DNA from: Pseudomonadota bacterium
GTDB taxonomy: Bacteria > Vulcanimicrobiota > Vulcanimicrobiia > Eremiobacterales > Eremiobacteraceae
Length of the DNA stretch: 51,614 bases
Assembly (NCBI GenBank): GCA_021325335.1
Contig: JAJPHJ010000091.1
Span: 1 to 51,614, forward strand
Direction of reading: 5' to 3'
This document shows, in pieces, positions 25,022-33,847 of the stretch. A model generated the notes under the pieces. It searched no databases. It had not been told where the DNA came from and saw only the letters and a program-made list of their open reading frames with translations. The translations under genes and the position numbers were made by a program. Within the stretch, counting starts at the first letter, position 1. Each line of letters opens with the position of its first letter.

Positions 25022-26439
25022 TCGAAGCTCCCGTCCTCAAGCGCAGCCTCGGGCTGGCCGACGTCGCGCTGTTCTTCGTCGTGGCCGCTTCGAATCTCCA
25101 ATGGGTAGCAGCGGCAGCCTCGACCGGCCCGAGCTCGCTTCTGATCTGGTTTCTCGGTTGCGCGTGCATGTTCGTGCCGCTATCGCTCGTCGTCGTCTTC
25201 CTCTCGGCTCGCCATCCCAATGAGGGAGGCCTGTACGTCTGGAGCAAGCTCGCGTTCGGGCCGTTTGCCGGTTTTTTGTCGGGCTGGACGTACTGGACCT
25301 CGAACCTTCCCTATTTCCCAGCCTTGCTGTATTTCATGGCCGGCAACGCGTTATATTTCTGGGGTGGCAGCTCTGGGGCGCTTTCCGGCTCACCGATCTA
25401 TTTCATCGTCGTCGCGATCGCCGGGCTCGCCGTCGCGACCATTCTCAACGTCTTCGGCCTCGACATCGAAAAATGGTTGAACAACGTCGGCGCTGCGAGC
25501 AGGTGGATCGCGACGCTCGTGCTCATCGCGCTGGGCCTACTCGCCTGGCGCGCGTTTGGTTTCGCCACACCGATCACGCTTTCGACCTTGCGACCGAGCG
25601 CGCACGTCACCGACCTCGTGTTCTGGTCGACGATCGCGTTTGCATGGACGGGACCCGAGGCGGTGTCGTTCATGGGCGGTGAGATCAAAAACCCGCGCCG
25701 GACGATCGGCCGCGCGCTGGCCCTGGCCGCCCCTGCCGTCGCCGTCATCTACATCGGCGGCACCGCCGCCGTGCTCGCCACGCTGAAACCGTCGGACACA
25801 AATGCGCTCTACGGCGTCATGCAATCGATCAGCGTCGGGGCAGGACGGTTCGGCTGGAATCTCCTCGCTCCGGTCGCCACCCTTCTCGTCGTCATCAGCT
25901 GCCTCGCGAGCGCCGGCGCCTGGCTCGGCGCGGTCGCGCGGCTCCCGTTCGTCGCCGGCTTGGATCAATATCTCCCGAAGAGTTTTGGCCGGATGCACCC
26001 ACGCTGGGGCTCGCCGGTAACGGCGCTCGTCACGCAAGCAGTCGTCGCGGCGCTCTTCATCTTCTTGGGCCAGGGCGGAACGTCGGTGCGTGGCGCGTAT
26101 ACCGTCTTGGTGAGCATGACCGTCATCAGCGCTCTGCTCCCGTTCTTATTGCTGTTCGCGTCCGGCATCGCGCTTAGCGGTGGCCCGCGTCGAGCGGAGG
26201 ACATCCGGATCTGGGGAGGTCGCGGCACGATCATCCTCGCAAGCCTTGTAGGATTTTTGACAACGCTTGGCTCCATCGTCCTCACCTTCATCCCGCCTGC
26301 GAGCGAGCCCAACAAACCGCTCGCGATCGCGAAGATCTTGGGCTTGACCGCCGTCATGGTTGGAACCGGAGTTCTCTTCTACGCCGCCGGCGCGCGCAGG
26401 CGCAAGCGCATCCTTGCGGCGGAGCAGTCGATCGCATGA
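25018..26439 (+). CDS. APC-superfamily amino acid permease
   Basis: 473 residues and 12 hydrophobic segments. The first helix (LKRSLGLADVALFFVVAASN) contains the conserved broken-helix glycines; FWSTIAFAWTGPEAVSFMGGEIKNPRR is the typical helix 6-7 region of APC transporters. It would import the amine or amino acid processed by the preceding oxygenase and oxidase. It starts within the oxidase stop (ATGA) and its own stop overlaps the next start (ATGA), so the operon is strictly coupled here. Confidence 0.88.
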   Translation: MIEAPVLKRSLGLADVALFFVVAASNLQWVAAAASTGPSSLLIWFLGCACMFVPLSLVVVFLSARHPNEGGLYVWSKLAFGPFAGFLSGWTYWTSNLPYFPALLYFMAGNALYFWGGSSGALSGSPIYFIVVAIAGLAVATILNVFGLDIEKWLNNVGAASRWIATLVLIALGLLAWRAFGFATPITLSTLRPSAHVTDLVFWSTIAFAWTGPEAVSFMGGEIKNPRRTIGRALALAAPAVAVIYIGGTAAVLATLKPSDTNALYGVMQSISVGAGRFGWNLLAPVATLLVVISCLASAGAWLGAVARLPFVAGLDQYLPKSFGRMHPRWGSPVTALVTQAVVAALFIFLGQGGTSVRGAYTVLVSMTVISALLPFLLLFASGIALSGGPRRAEDIRIWGGRGTIILASLVGFLTTLGSIVLTFIPPASEPNKPLAIAKILGLTAVMVGTGVLFYAAGARRRKRILAAEQSIA

Positions 26440-28091
26440 CGCCCCGGTTCGGCATTTGCCGCCAATTCGGCCCGGCCGTGCTGACGCTCACTGCATTCTT
26501 TCTCTTGTGCGGATGCAGCAAGGTGACCACGACCACCGGGCGGGGCGAGGTCGCATCCGATCGAGCTACCATCCCAGGGGTGGTGCGCTATGCGATTCCC
26601 AACGATCTCAACTCGTTGAACCCCGTCATCGGCGGCCTTGCCTACGAGAACGCCATCGAATCCGCGGTGTTCGACGGGCTCGTGAAACTCGACGATCAGG
26701 AACGGCTCGTGCCCGACCTCGCGACCCAAATTCCCTCGCGTGCCAACGGCGGCATCAGCGCGGACGGGAAGACGATCACGTATCACTTGCGCCGGGGGGT
26801 CAGGTGGCAAGACGGCGCACCTTTCACGTCCGCTGATGTCCTCTTCACGGTTGCGAAGATCAAGGACCCCGCGGTCAACGCTCCCAACAGCGGTCCCTAC
26901 ACGCATATCGCGAGCGTGGCCGCGGCGGACAAGTACACGGTGGTCGTCCATCTGCGAGCGCCGTGGGCGCCTGCTATCGGTCAGCTCTTCTGCAACGGTG
27001 AGAACGGTTCGATCATCCCAAGACACTTGCTCGAGGGGTCGACCGACTTCAACCACGATCCTTTCGGCGTTCACCCGGTCGGCACCGGACCGCTGCGGCT
27101 GACGCGCTGGGATCGCGGCGCGCAGATCGTGCTCATGGCGAACGCGGGCTATTTCGGTGGCGCCCCTAAGGTCCGCTCAGTCGTGGTGCCGATCATCCCC
27201 GATGCGAACACGAGGCTCACGACCCTAACTTCGCACGGCCTCGATTTCGCTCACCTCGGAAACCCGGCCGAGGTGGCTTCGCTACGGAGCACGCCCGGGC
27301 TGCGCGTGTTGCTCGTGAAGAACTACGCGCTGACCTTTGTGGAGTTCAACGTGACGCGAGCCCCGTTGAATGCGGCGCCCGTCCGGCGCGCGCTCGCAAT
27401 GGCGCTCGACCGCCCGCGGCTGACGTCGCGGACTTTTGTCGGCACGGCGATCCCTGCCGACTCGTTCATACCACCCTTCTCCTGGGCGTATGACGCTGAC
27501 AACGGGTCGCCGCCGTTCGACGTCAGCGGGGCCAATCGCATGCTCGACGCGGCCGGCTGGCATCTCGGAGACGACGGCGTCCGCCGCAACGGGGGCCGCC
27601 AGCTCGCTTTCGACATTCTCACCGTCACGGGTTCGGCCACCGGAGCCGCGATGGCCGAGCAGCTACAGCAGGCATGGCGAGCTATCGGCGCCGATGTGAG
27701 CGTGCGCTCGGAACCGCTCAACGTGCTGCGTAGCCCGACCGGACTGCTTGTCACGGGCCAGTTCGATGCTGCGCTGCTCTCCTTCATCTTCGATCCCGAT
27801 CCAGACCGCTCGCAAAACGTCGGAAGCCAATTCATCGGCGCGCGAGGATTCAACGATATGCGCTACGTGAACCCTCGCTCGGATGCCTTGGGCGCTGCAG
27901 CGGTCGCGGTGTACGATCACGCGCAGCGCAAACCGCTCTACGCAAAGCTGCAGCGTCTTTGGAACGCCGATCTGCCGATCATCCCCCTTGCGTGGGCCGA
28001 TGACATCGACGTCATCAACGCGGATTTCCGCGGGTTCCGCCCGGAACCCATCAACTCCGACTTCTGGAACGTGGTGCAATGGCAGATCTGA
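26436..28091 (+). CDS. ABC transporter substrate-binding lipoprotein, peptide/nickel family 5
   Basis: 551 residues. A lipoprotein signal ends in LLCGC (Cys27). The mature part follows SBP family 5: LNSLNPVIGGLAYENAIESA, then GKTITYHLRRGVRWQDGAPF and later VRRALAMALDRPRL. Such proteins bind oligopeptides or similar solutes outside the membrane and deliver them to an ABC permease. No permease or ATPase gene is in the window, so it is either served by components elsewhere or works with a non-ABC partner. Start and end overlap neighbours by 4 and 13 bp. Confidence 0.87.
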   Translation: MTPRFGICRQFGPAVLTLTAFFLLCGCSKVTTTTGRGEVASDRATIPGVVRYAIPNDLNSLNPVIGGLAYENAIESAVFDGLVKLDDQERLVPDLATQIPSRANGGISADGKTITYHLRRGVRWQDGAPFTSADVLFTVAKIKDPAVNAPNSGPYTHIASVAAADKYTVVVHLRAPWAPAIGQLFCNGENGSIIPRHLLEGSTDFNHDPFGVHPVGTGPLRLTRWDRGAQIVLMANAGYFGGAPKVRSVVVPIIPDANTRLTTLTSHGLDFAHLGNPAEVASLRSTPGLRVLLVKNYALTFVEFNVTRAPLNAAPVRRALAMALDRPRLTSRTFVGTAIPADSFIPPFSWAYDADNGSPPFDVSGANRMLDAAGWHLGDDGVRRNGGRQLAFDILTVTGSATGAAMAEQLQQAWRAIGADVSVRSEPLNVLRSPTGLLVTGQFDAALLSFIFDPDPDRSQNVGSQFIGARGFNDMRYVNPRSDALGAAAVAVYDHAQRKPLYAKLQRLWNADLPIIPLAWADDIDVINADFRGFRPEPINSDFWNVVQWQI

Positions 28092-30028
28092 GCGCGTCGC
28101 GTCGCCGCGCGGGCCCGCGCGCTTTGTACGACCTGCCGATCGTGGGTTCGTGCGCGTTCCATCCTTCGCGGCCCGTAGTTGCTTATACGGTGACGCGACT
28201 CGACGAAGAGAACAACGCCTATAGGGGCGTCTTGAAGATCATCGACCTGGACACGCACGAAAGCGTTGCGCTGACGGACGGCGGCGCCCGCGATCAGCTA
28301 CCGCAGTGGTCCGCGGATGGGACCACGATCTACTTCGCAAGCGATCGCACCGGCGGCATGCAACTCTGGCAGATCAGCGCGGCAGGCGGCGATCCCAAGC
28401 CGCTGCCCTCGCTTCCCGGTAATGTTTCGGAGTTGGCGGTGTCGTCAGACGGAGCACGCATCGCAGCCGTAGCGACTCCGACGAAGGGCAAAGAACTGGT
28501 CGAGCGCCAGGGTTGGCGACGGATCACGCGCATCCGCTATCGAGCGGATGGGTCCAACTACCTCGACGACTGGCCCCAAGTGTTCGTCATCGACCTTGTC
28601 ACGCGCGCGATCGTGCAGGTGACCGATGGCAGCGGCTTTGTTGCCGGCGTTGCGTGGAGTAAAGACGGACGGCGCCTTGCGTTTTGCGGCGATCACGGAG
28701 CCGATGCCGATTCGCTGTGGCGGCGCGAGCTTTGGACTGCATCGGCCGACGACGGGTTCAAGGCCGTGCAGATCTTGCGTTTTCCGACGGCGATCGAAGC
28801 TCCGGCGTGGTCTCCCGATGGGAAGCGCATCGCGTTTTGCGGTCTGGCGGAAGAAAGCGGCGGTGGCGGCTCGCACAATGTGCGCGCGTTCGTCACCGAT
28901 CCCTTGGGCGAGGACGTCGCCTGCTGGACCACTGATGAGGAATGGACGTGCGGCAACTTTGTGCTCACGGACGTCGGCGCCGCAGGCAGCTTGCTGCCTC
29001 CCGTATGGATGGCACCGGACGCGTTCGCCGTGCTGGGTTCAAGCCATGGTGCGGCGAGAGTCTTTCGCGTGTGCGCCGACAGACCAGCCGAGGCGTTGAC
29101 GCCGCAGGACGCTTCCGTTACTCACTTCGCGTGCGAGCCTGACGGTGCAGTGGTCTGCTGCGCCTCGGACCAGACGACGCCTCCAGAGTTGTATCGGTGC
29201 TCGAACGGCCGGGCCTCGCAGGTGACTTGGGAAACGAAGGCTTGGTCCGAGCGCATCAAAGCGAGAAAGCCCGAGCCGTGTCGCGTTCGCAGCGATCGGT
29301 GGGAGATCGAGGCTTGGCACTTGCAAGGATCGAGCGATGCGCCTCGACCATGCATTCTTGCCATTCATGGAGGCCCGCATTTCGCATACGGCTACGCCTT
29401 TGTATACCATTTCGTCGCGCTCGCCGAGGCAGGCTTCGATGTCGTGTTTTGCAACCCGCGAGGCAGCCAGAGCTACGGGGAGCGCTTCGCTCGCGCGATC
29501 GCCGGTGATTGGGCCCGGCCGGCGTTCGAGGATTGCATGGCTGCGCTCGACGCCGCTATCGCAACCGGCAGGATCGATGCCTCCAGGCTCGGCGTCACCG
29601 GAGGAAGCTACGGGGGCTACCTAACCGTTTGGGCCGTGGCGCACTCCGATCGGTTTGCGGCGGCGGTAGCCTTGCGCCCCGCGACTAGTCTCCAAAGCCT
29701 GTGGGGCACTTCAGAAGTCGGACGGATGCTCGCCGAGGATTTCGGCGGTTCGCCTGACGCGGCGCGGGAGATCTACGATCGCGACTCCCCGCTCACCCAC
29801 GCGCAGGCCATACGAACGCCGTTGCTCATCGTCTACGGCAGCCAGGACTGGCGCACGCCTGCAGAGCAGTCCGAGCAGCTCTTGACCGCCTTGCTGCATC
29901 GGGGAGCCATGGTGGAAGGATTGCATTTTCCGAATGCCGACCACAATCTCTCGCGAAACGGCGCGCCGCGCCAACGTATCGCGCACGAGGAAGCGATCCT
30001 CGAGTGGTTCGAACGCTTTTTGATGTAG
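28079..30028 (+). CDS. S9-family serine peptidase (prolyl oligopeptidase/acylaminoacyl peptidase type)
   Basis: 649 residues: an N-terminal beta-propeller (about 20-390, with repeats such as GVAWSKDGRRLAFCGD and PAWSPDGKRIAFCG) and a C-terminal alpha/beta hydrolase domain. The nucleophile is S510 in GGSYGGY; the Asp lies in YGSQDWRTP and the His in NADHNLSR. These enzymes cleave short peptides or remove acylated N-terminal residues, usually in the cytoplasm; no signal peptide is visible here. It is the last gene of the operon and probably degrades peptides captured by the upstream binding protein. Confidence 0.88.
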   Translation: MADLSASRRRAGPRALYDLPIVGSCAFHPSRPVVAYTVTRLDEENNAYRGVLKIIDLDTHESVALTDGGARDQLPQWSADGTTIYFASDRTGGMQLWQISAAGGDPKPLPSLPGNVSELAVSSDGARIAAVATPTKGKELVERQGWRRITRIRYRADGSNYLDDWPQVFVIDLVTRAIVQVTDGSGFVAGVAWSKDGRRLAFCGDHGADADSLWRRELWTASADDGFKAVQILRFPTAIEAPAWSPDGKRIAFCGLAEESGGGGSHNVRAFVTDPLGEDVACWTTDEEWTCGNFVLTDVGAAGSLLPPVWMAPDAFAVLGSSHGAARVFRVCADRPAEALTPQDASVTHFACEPDGAVVCCASDQTTPPELYRCSNGRASQVTWETKAWSERIKARKPEPCRVRSDRWEIEAWHLQGSSDAPRPCILAIHGGPHFAYGYAFVYHFVALAEAGFDVVFCNPRGSQSYGERFARAIAGDWARPAFEDCMAALDAAIATGRIDASRLGVTGGSYGGYLTVWAVAHSDRFAAAVALRPATSLQSLWGTSEVGRMLAEDFGGSPDAAREIYDRDSPLTHAQAIRTPLLIVYGSQDWRTPAEQSEQLLTALLHRGAMVEGLHFPNADHNLSRNGAPRQRIAHEEAILEWFERFLM

Positions 30029-30032
30029 GACG

Positions 30033-30048
30033 CGCAAATCTATTTGCG
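30033..30048. terminator. hairpin between convergent genes, possible bidirectional terminator
   Basis: CGCAAAT, a CT loop and ATTTGCG form a perfect seven-base stem between the S9 peptidase stop and the ribF stop. A long T-run is missing, but the position between two converging operons suggests termination. Confidence 0.4.
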
Positions 30049-30053
30049 GGCGT

Positions 30054-30962
30054 TTACGAGGGCAGCGCGGTGAGATCGCGCTGCATTTGCGCGACGAGGT
30101 CGCCCGCACTCGAGAAGCGCTGCTGCTCCCGGAGAAAACGCCAGTGCGAGAGCGCGATCTGCTCCCCATAGATGCTGCCCGAGAATTGAGCAAGATACGT
30201 CTCGAGGACGGTGTCGTTTCCACCAAAGGTGGGCTTGTCGCCGATACTGGTCAACGACGGGTAGGCCTGACCCGCAAGCTTCGCACGCGTCACGTAGACG
30301 CCCGGCGCCGGGATGAGCTTGTCCTCGGCGATCCGTAGGTTCGCAGTGGGAAAACCGAGCTCGTGGCCGCGGCCGTCACCCGTCGTGACGGTGCCCCGCA
30401 CCGTGAAGGGTGAGCCGAGCAGCACGTCGGCTTCCTCGAATTGTTTGTCCGTGACGAGCGAGCGGATCTTCGAACTCGAAACCTTTTCGCCGTTGCGCTC
30501 GATGAGCGGAGCGGCCTCGAACGCGCACCCCCGTGCGGACAATACGCGCCGCGCGAGCTCCACGTCGCCCTCCGCGCCTTTGCCGAAGCGCCACTCCGGT
30601 CCAACGATGAGCGCTTTAGTTCGTAGCCGGTCCAAGAGCACGTCGCTCAGGAACGCGGGCGCCGTGATGCTCGCGATGCGCTCGTCGAAGGGCAACAAGA
30701 ACAAGAGGTCAAGCCCACAGCCGGCGAGCAGGTTGATCTTCTCTTCGAGCGTCGTCAAGCATTTCGGAGCGGCCTCCGGGCGCAAGAACCGCTGCGGATG
30801 CGCCTCGAAGGTCAGCGCGCCAGCACGGGTCGAGCGATCGCGCCGCGCGACGAGTTTTGCAAGCACCTCACGGTGTCCAATATGGACGCCGTCGAAAACC
30901 CCGATCGTCAGCAGGAGATCGGCGTCTGCTTCATAGTTTTCAATGGAGCGGACGATGCGCAT
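30054..30962 (-). CDS. ribF: bifunctional riboflavin kinase/FAD synthetase
   Basis: 302 residues from the ATG at 30962, 28 bp after truB. The adenylyltransferase half carries GVFDGVHIGH and GPEWRFGKGAEGD; the flavokinase half carries GHELGFPTANL, GVYVTRA and a KPTFGG...LETYL region. It makes FMN and FAD from riboflavin and ATP. The open frame extends 29 codons upstream into truB, but those read as low-complexity arginine-rich sequence and are not needed. It is the last gene of the nusA-infB-truB cluster; truB-ribF adjacency is widely conserved. Confidence 0.93.
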   Translation of the reverse strand: MRIVRSIENYEADADLLLTIGVFDGVHIGHREVLAKLVARRDRSTRAGALTFEAHPQRFLRPEAAPKCLTTLEEKINLLAGCGLDLLFLLPFDERIASITAPAFLSDVLLDRLRTKALIVGPEWRFGKGAEGDVELARRVLSARGCAFEAAPLIERNGEKVSSSKIRSLVTDKQFEEADVLLGSPFTVRGTVTTGDGRGHELGFPTANLRIAEDKLIPAPGVYVTRAKLAGQAYPSLTSIGDKPTFGGNDTVLETYLAQFSGSIYGEQIALSHWRFLREQQRFSSAGDLVAQMQRDLTALPS

Positions 30963-30990
30963 CGCGGCACGTCCGTTCGCGAACGCGGCC

Positions 30991-31917
30991 TTAGGTGCCT
31001 TGCCCGTGCGCGGCGACGACGCGCGTCGGCGCGAGCATCGCTTGGTCATCCCGTCGGATAAGCACGCCCGTACCCAGAAGTGTGCCGTCGTGCGTCGCGA
31101 GCACGTCGTCGCTCAGCGCATCCGGCGCTTCGTGAGGCCGTCGCCCTTCGAGCATTTCGAGCACGACCTCGTTGCCAGCGCAAAAGCGTCGTGCGCCAAC
31201 GGCGTCGAGTTCGTAGCGCCGCTGCGACAATACGCGCAGCGGATCGAGCAGACACGCCTTCAGCGAGCGTGCGATGTCGGCCGGCGTCATGCTTTCGCTA
31301 AGCTCGAACGGACCCGAGGCCACGCGGAGCAGCGCGCCCATGCGCGCCGGCATCTCGAGCTGTTTTCCAAGATCCTCGCACAGAACGCGCACGTACGTGC
31401 CAGCGTCGCAGCGGACGAAGAGGCGTGCGCTTCGACCGTCGGTCTCATTCGGCAGGATGCATAGCTCCCAGACCGTGATGGCACGCTGCGCGCGAGGCAC
31501 GACTGCCCCAGCGCGAGCTGCTCGATAGAGCGGCGAACCCGAAACTTTCACGGCTGAGTACATCGGCGGCAACTGCAACTGCGGTCCGCGGAGCGCCGCG
31601 ATGGCACTGGGAAGCTGGCGGCGCCAATCCTGTCCGACCGTCGCCCTCGCGACCACCTGGCCTGCGCCGTCACCCGTATCGGTCTGCTCGCCGACGACGA
31701 GTTCGAACACGTAGCTCTTGCTCGAATCGGTGATGAGGGGAAGCAGTCGAGTCGCCTTGCCGACAGCGAGGACCAGAACGCCGCACGCGCGAGGATCGAG
31801 CGTCCCCCAATGGCCGACGGAAGCGCCGCCGGCGAGCCTCTTCACCCAATTGCCGAACGCCGCCGAGCTCGGCCCCGGTGGTTTGAAGGCGTTGAGGAAG
31901 CCGAAAGGCGCGCTCAA
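30991..31917 (-). CDS. truB: tRNA pseudouridine(55) synthase
   Basis: 308 residues. The open frame is much longer upstream (to 32136) but overlaps nrnA. The TTG at 31917 overlaps the nrnA TGA (TTGA) and gives a normal TruB length. The start, FGFLNAFKPPGPSSAAFGNW, and HWGTLDPRACGVLVLAVG with catalytic D41 are canonical. TruB modifies U55 in the T-loop of tRNAs, independently of tRNA charging. It sits between nrnA and ribF as in many bacteria. Confidence 0.92.
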   Translation of the reverse strand: MSAPFGFLNAFKPPGPSSAAFGNWVKRLAGGASVGHWGTLDPRACGVLVLAVGKATRLLPLITDSSKSYVFELVVGEQTDTGDGAGQVVARATVGQDWRRQLPSAIAALRGPQLQLPPMYSAVKVSGSPLYRAARAGAVVPRAQRAITVWELCILPNETDGRSARLFVRCDAGTYVRVLCEDLGKQLEMPARMGALLRVASGPFELSESMTPADIARSLKACLLDPLRVLSQRRYELDAVGARRFCAGNEVVLEMLEGRRPHEAPDALSDDVLATHDGTLLGTGVLIRRDDQAMLAPTRVVAAHGQGT

Positions 31918-32927
31918 CCCCGAGCGCGTTCCGCTTCCATCTCCGCGCGCACCGCTGTCAGCATGCGATCGAGCGCGTCGGCAAGCGGCCCGGCAAGCGT
32001 CGCCCCTGCCGCGCGAAAATGTCCGCCGCCGCCAAGTGCTCGCGCGGCCTCCATGACGTTGACGCGCCCGCGCGATCGCAAGCTCAAACGGTAAGAACCG
32101 TCGGGTGATTCTTTGAGCAGTGCCGCGACTTCGCAATGATCGACGGCGCGCAACGCCCCGACCACGTCTTCGAGATCCTCGTGGCTGGCGCCAAACGACT
32201 CAAGCAGCTTTTGGCTCACGGTGGAATAGCAGATGCCATCGTCGGTGAGCACGAAATCATCGAGCACGCGACCGAGGATCTTTTGGCCTGAGAAGCTGCG
32301 GGTTTGGTACAGTTGCTCCGTGATCACGTCCTTGTCAGCGCCAAGGTCCTGGAGGGTCGCTGCGACGCGCAGCGTGCTTGGGGTCGCGTTGCTGTACAGG
32401 AAGCAACCGGTGTCAGATATGATCGCCGTGAGCAGGCACGTGGCGATGTCCTCGGTGACGGTCTGGCGCAATCCGCCGATGAGGTTGAGGACCAAGATCC
32501 CCGTAGCTGCCTCCGCTTCGAGCACGTAGTTCCAGCGCCCGAAGCGCTTGTTGCCCAAGTGATGGTCGATGTTGATGATCTGGGCCCGCGGTACCGCGGC
32601 GAGCGCATCGTCTGCGCGCGCCCGATCGCTCATGTCCATGAAGACGTATAGCGCAGATGGATCGATGCCCTCAAACGTCCGTTGCGTCTTGTCGGCGTCG
32701 GGGAGGAAGCGCAGGTTTCTCGGCACTTCATCGTCGAGAAAGTAATGCACGGTCTTGCCCATGGCCTTGAGCGCCAGTCCTAGCGCAAAGCCGCTGCCCA
32801 GCACGTCGCCGTCAGGTTTCTCGTGCGCGCACATGACGAAATGCCGATGCTCGCGCAGGGCCTCGAGCACGAACTGAGGCCGGGCGTCGTCTCGGTGGTC
32901 TTCAGGAACCGTGGTTTTTGTGGGCAT
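31914..32927 (-). CDS. nrnA: DHH-family bifunctional oligoribonuclease/pAp phosphatase (NrnA-like)
   Basis: 337 residues with both DHH domains: metal ligands in HEKPDGDVLGSG (D39, D41), MDMSDRARADD and NIDHHLGNKRFG, then the DHHA1 motif GGGHFRAAG near the C-terminus. NrnA-type proteins degrade nanoRNAs and dephosphorylate 3'-phosphoadenosine 5'-phosphate. It overlaps rbfA by 26 bp at its start and truB by TTGA at its end, a typical position in this cluster. Confidence 0.92.
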   Translation of the reverse strand: MPTKTTVPEDHRDDARPQFVLEALREHRHFVMCAHEKPDGDVLGSGFALGLALKAMGKTVHYFLDDEVPRNLRFLPDADKTQRTFEGIDPSALYVFMDMSDRARADDALAAVPRAQIINIDHHLGNKRFGRWNYVLEAEAATGILVLNLIGGLRQTVTEDIATCLLTAIISDTGCFLYSNATPSTLRVAATLQDLGADKDVITEQLYQTRSFSGQKILGRVLDDFVLTDDGICYSTVSQKLLESFGASHEDLEDVVGALRAVDHCEVAALLKESPDGSYRLSLRSRGRVNVMEAARALGGGGHFRAAGATLAGPLADALDRMLTAVRAEMEAERARG

Positions 32928-33291
32928 CCTGCTGCCGCACCTCGTCGATCATAGTCGTCACGCGGACCCCGCGTTCGATGGACGTATCACGGATGAAGGT
33001 GAGCGAAGGAGTATGACGGGTCTGCAGCCGTTTGCCGAGTTCGGCGCTCAAAAATCCCGCAGCCGATTGCAGGCCTCGCATGGTCTGGCGCGCCTCGCGC
33101 TCGTCGCCCAGCGGGCTTGCATAGACGCGCGCCGTGCGCAGATCCGGGCTCACCTGCGCCCCCGTCAGGGTGACGAAGCCGACCCGAGGATCTTTGAGCT
33201 GTTCGTGCACGATCTCGCTCAGCTCCCGGACAATCTCGTGTTCGATCCGCTGGAGCCTTTGCGATCGCGCTTCAGGTTGTTGTCCAGACAC
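32902..33291 (-). CDS. rbfA: ribosome-binding factor A
   Basis: 129 residues. The core RbfA sequence RLQRIEHEIVRELSEIVHEQ followed by LKDPRVGFVTLTGAQVSPDL and ARVYASPLGDE is present. RbfA binds the 30S subunit and helps mature the 5' end of 16S rRNA; the KH-like fold carries the role. It overlaps nrnA and follows the TPR-like gene by 27 bp. Confidence 0.93.
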   Translation of the reverse strand: MSGQQPEARSQRLQRIEHEIVRELSEIVHEQLKDPRVGFVTLTGAQVSPDLRTARVYASPLGDEREARQTMRGLQSAAGFLSAELGKRLQTRHTPSLTFIRDTSIERGVRVTTMIDEVRQQDAHKNHGS

Positions 33292-33318
33292 CGTTGTTTC
33301 CCACGTCAGGATCGATGG

Positions 33319-33846
33319 TCAAGTCCCTGAGGAATCGTCTTCGTCGTCTTCGAGCCACTGGCGCGCCGCCTCATCCTTGACGAGCGACATGGCCCACTCG
33401 CGGACGGCGTTCGCTCGCTCTTCGTCGCCGCATTCGACGAGCGCATCGACGAGCTGGGAGGCCGTCATCGCCCAGCGCTCATCGGCGTCATCGACGCCGA
33501 GCAACACCGCCGCGCAGAGGTGCGAGACGGCTTGCGACCATTGGCTTAGATTGGCATAGGCGGCGCCGAGGTCGGCATGGAGTCCCGCCGCCGCCGGAAA
33601 CGCCTCGATTCCAGCGCGCAGCAGATGCTCTTCACGCTCGTCGTTGCCGAGCTCCAAACACAGCGAGGCCATGAGCTGAATGCCTTCGGGACCGAGATCC
33701 CCGGAGGACTCGACCGGCTCGAGCAGCGCGAGCGCCCGCCGCAGCTCCGAACGCTGTTCGGGCGTCCACGGCTCGTCGCCATCGCCGTGCGCGACGATGA
33801 CGTTGAAATAGATCTCGTGAGCCTGGTCGACGACGTCGCGGTCCAT
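33319..33846 (-). CDS. TPR-like helical protein in the infB-rbfA interval
   Basis: 175 residues, acidic and helical. Repeats such as GIQLMASLCLELGNDEREEHLL and AGLHADLGAAYANLSQWSQAV have TPR-like A/G/L spacing. No enzymatic motif. Its start lies 1 bp from the infB stop and it precedes rbfA by 27 bp, so it is embedded in a ribosome-maturation operon, which suggests a protein-binding role in that process. This gene is not part of the usual infB-rbfA order that I know. Confidence 0.7.
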   Translation of the reverse strand: MDRDVVDQAHEIYFNVIVAHGDGDEPWTPEQRSELRRALALLEPVESSGDLGPEGIQLMASLCLELGNDEREEHLLRAGIEAFPAAAGLHADLGAAYANLSQWSQAVSHLCAAVLLGVDDADERWAMTASQLVDALVECGDEERANAVREWAMSLVKDEAARQWLEDDEDDSSGT

Positions 33847-33847
33847 G

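Noticed and set aside
31918-32136. Longer N-terminus of truB
   Set aside because: It would overlap nrnA, is Arg-rich, and the TTG overlapping the nrnA stop gives the normal TruB length.
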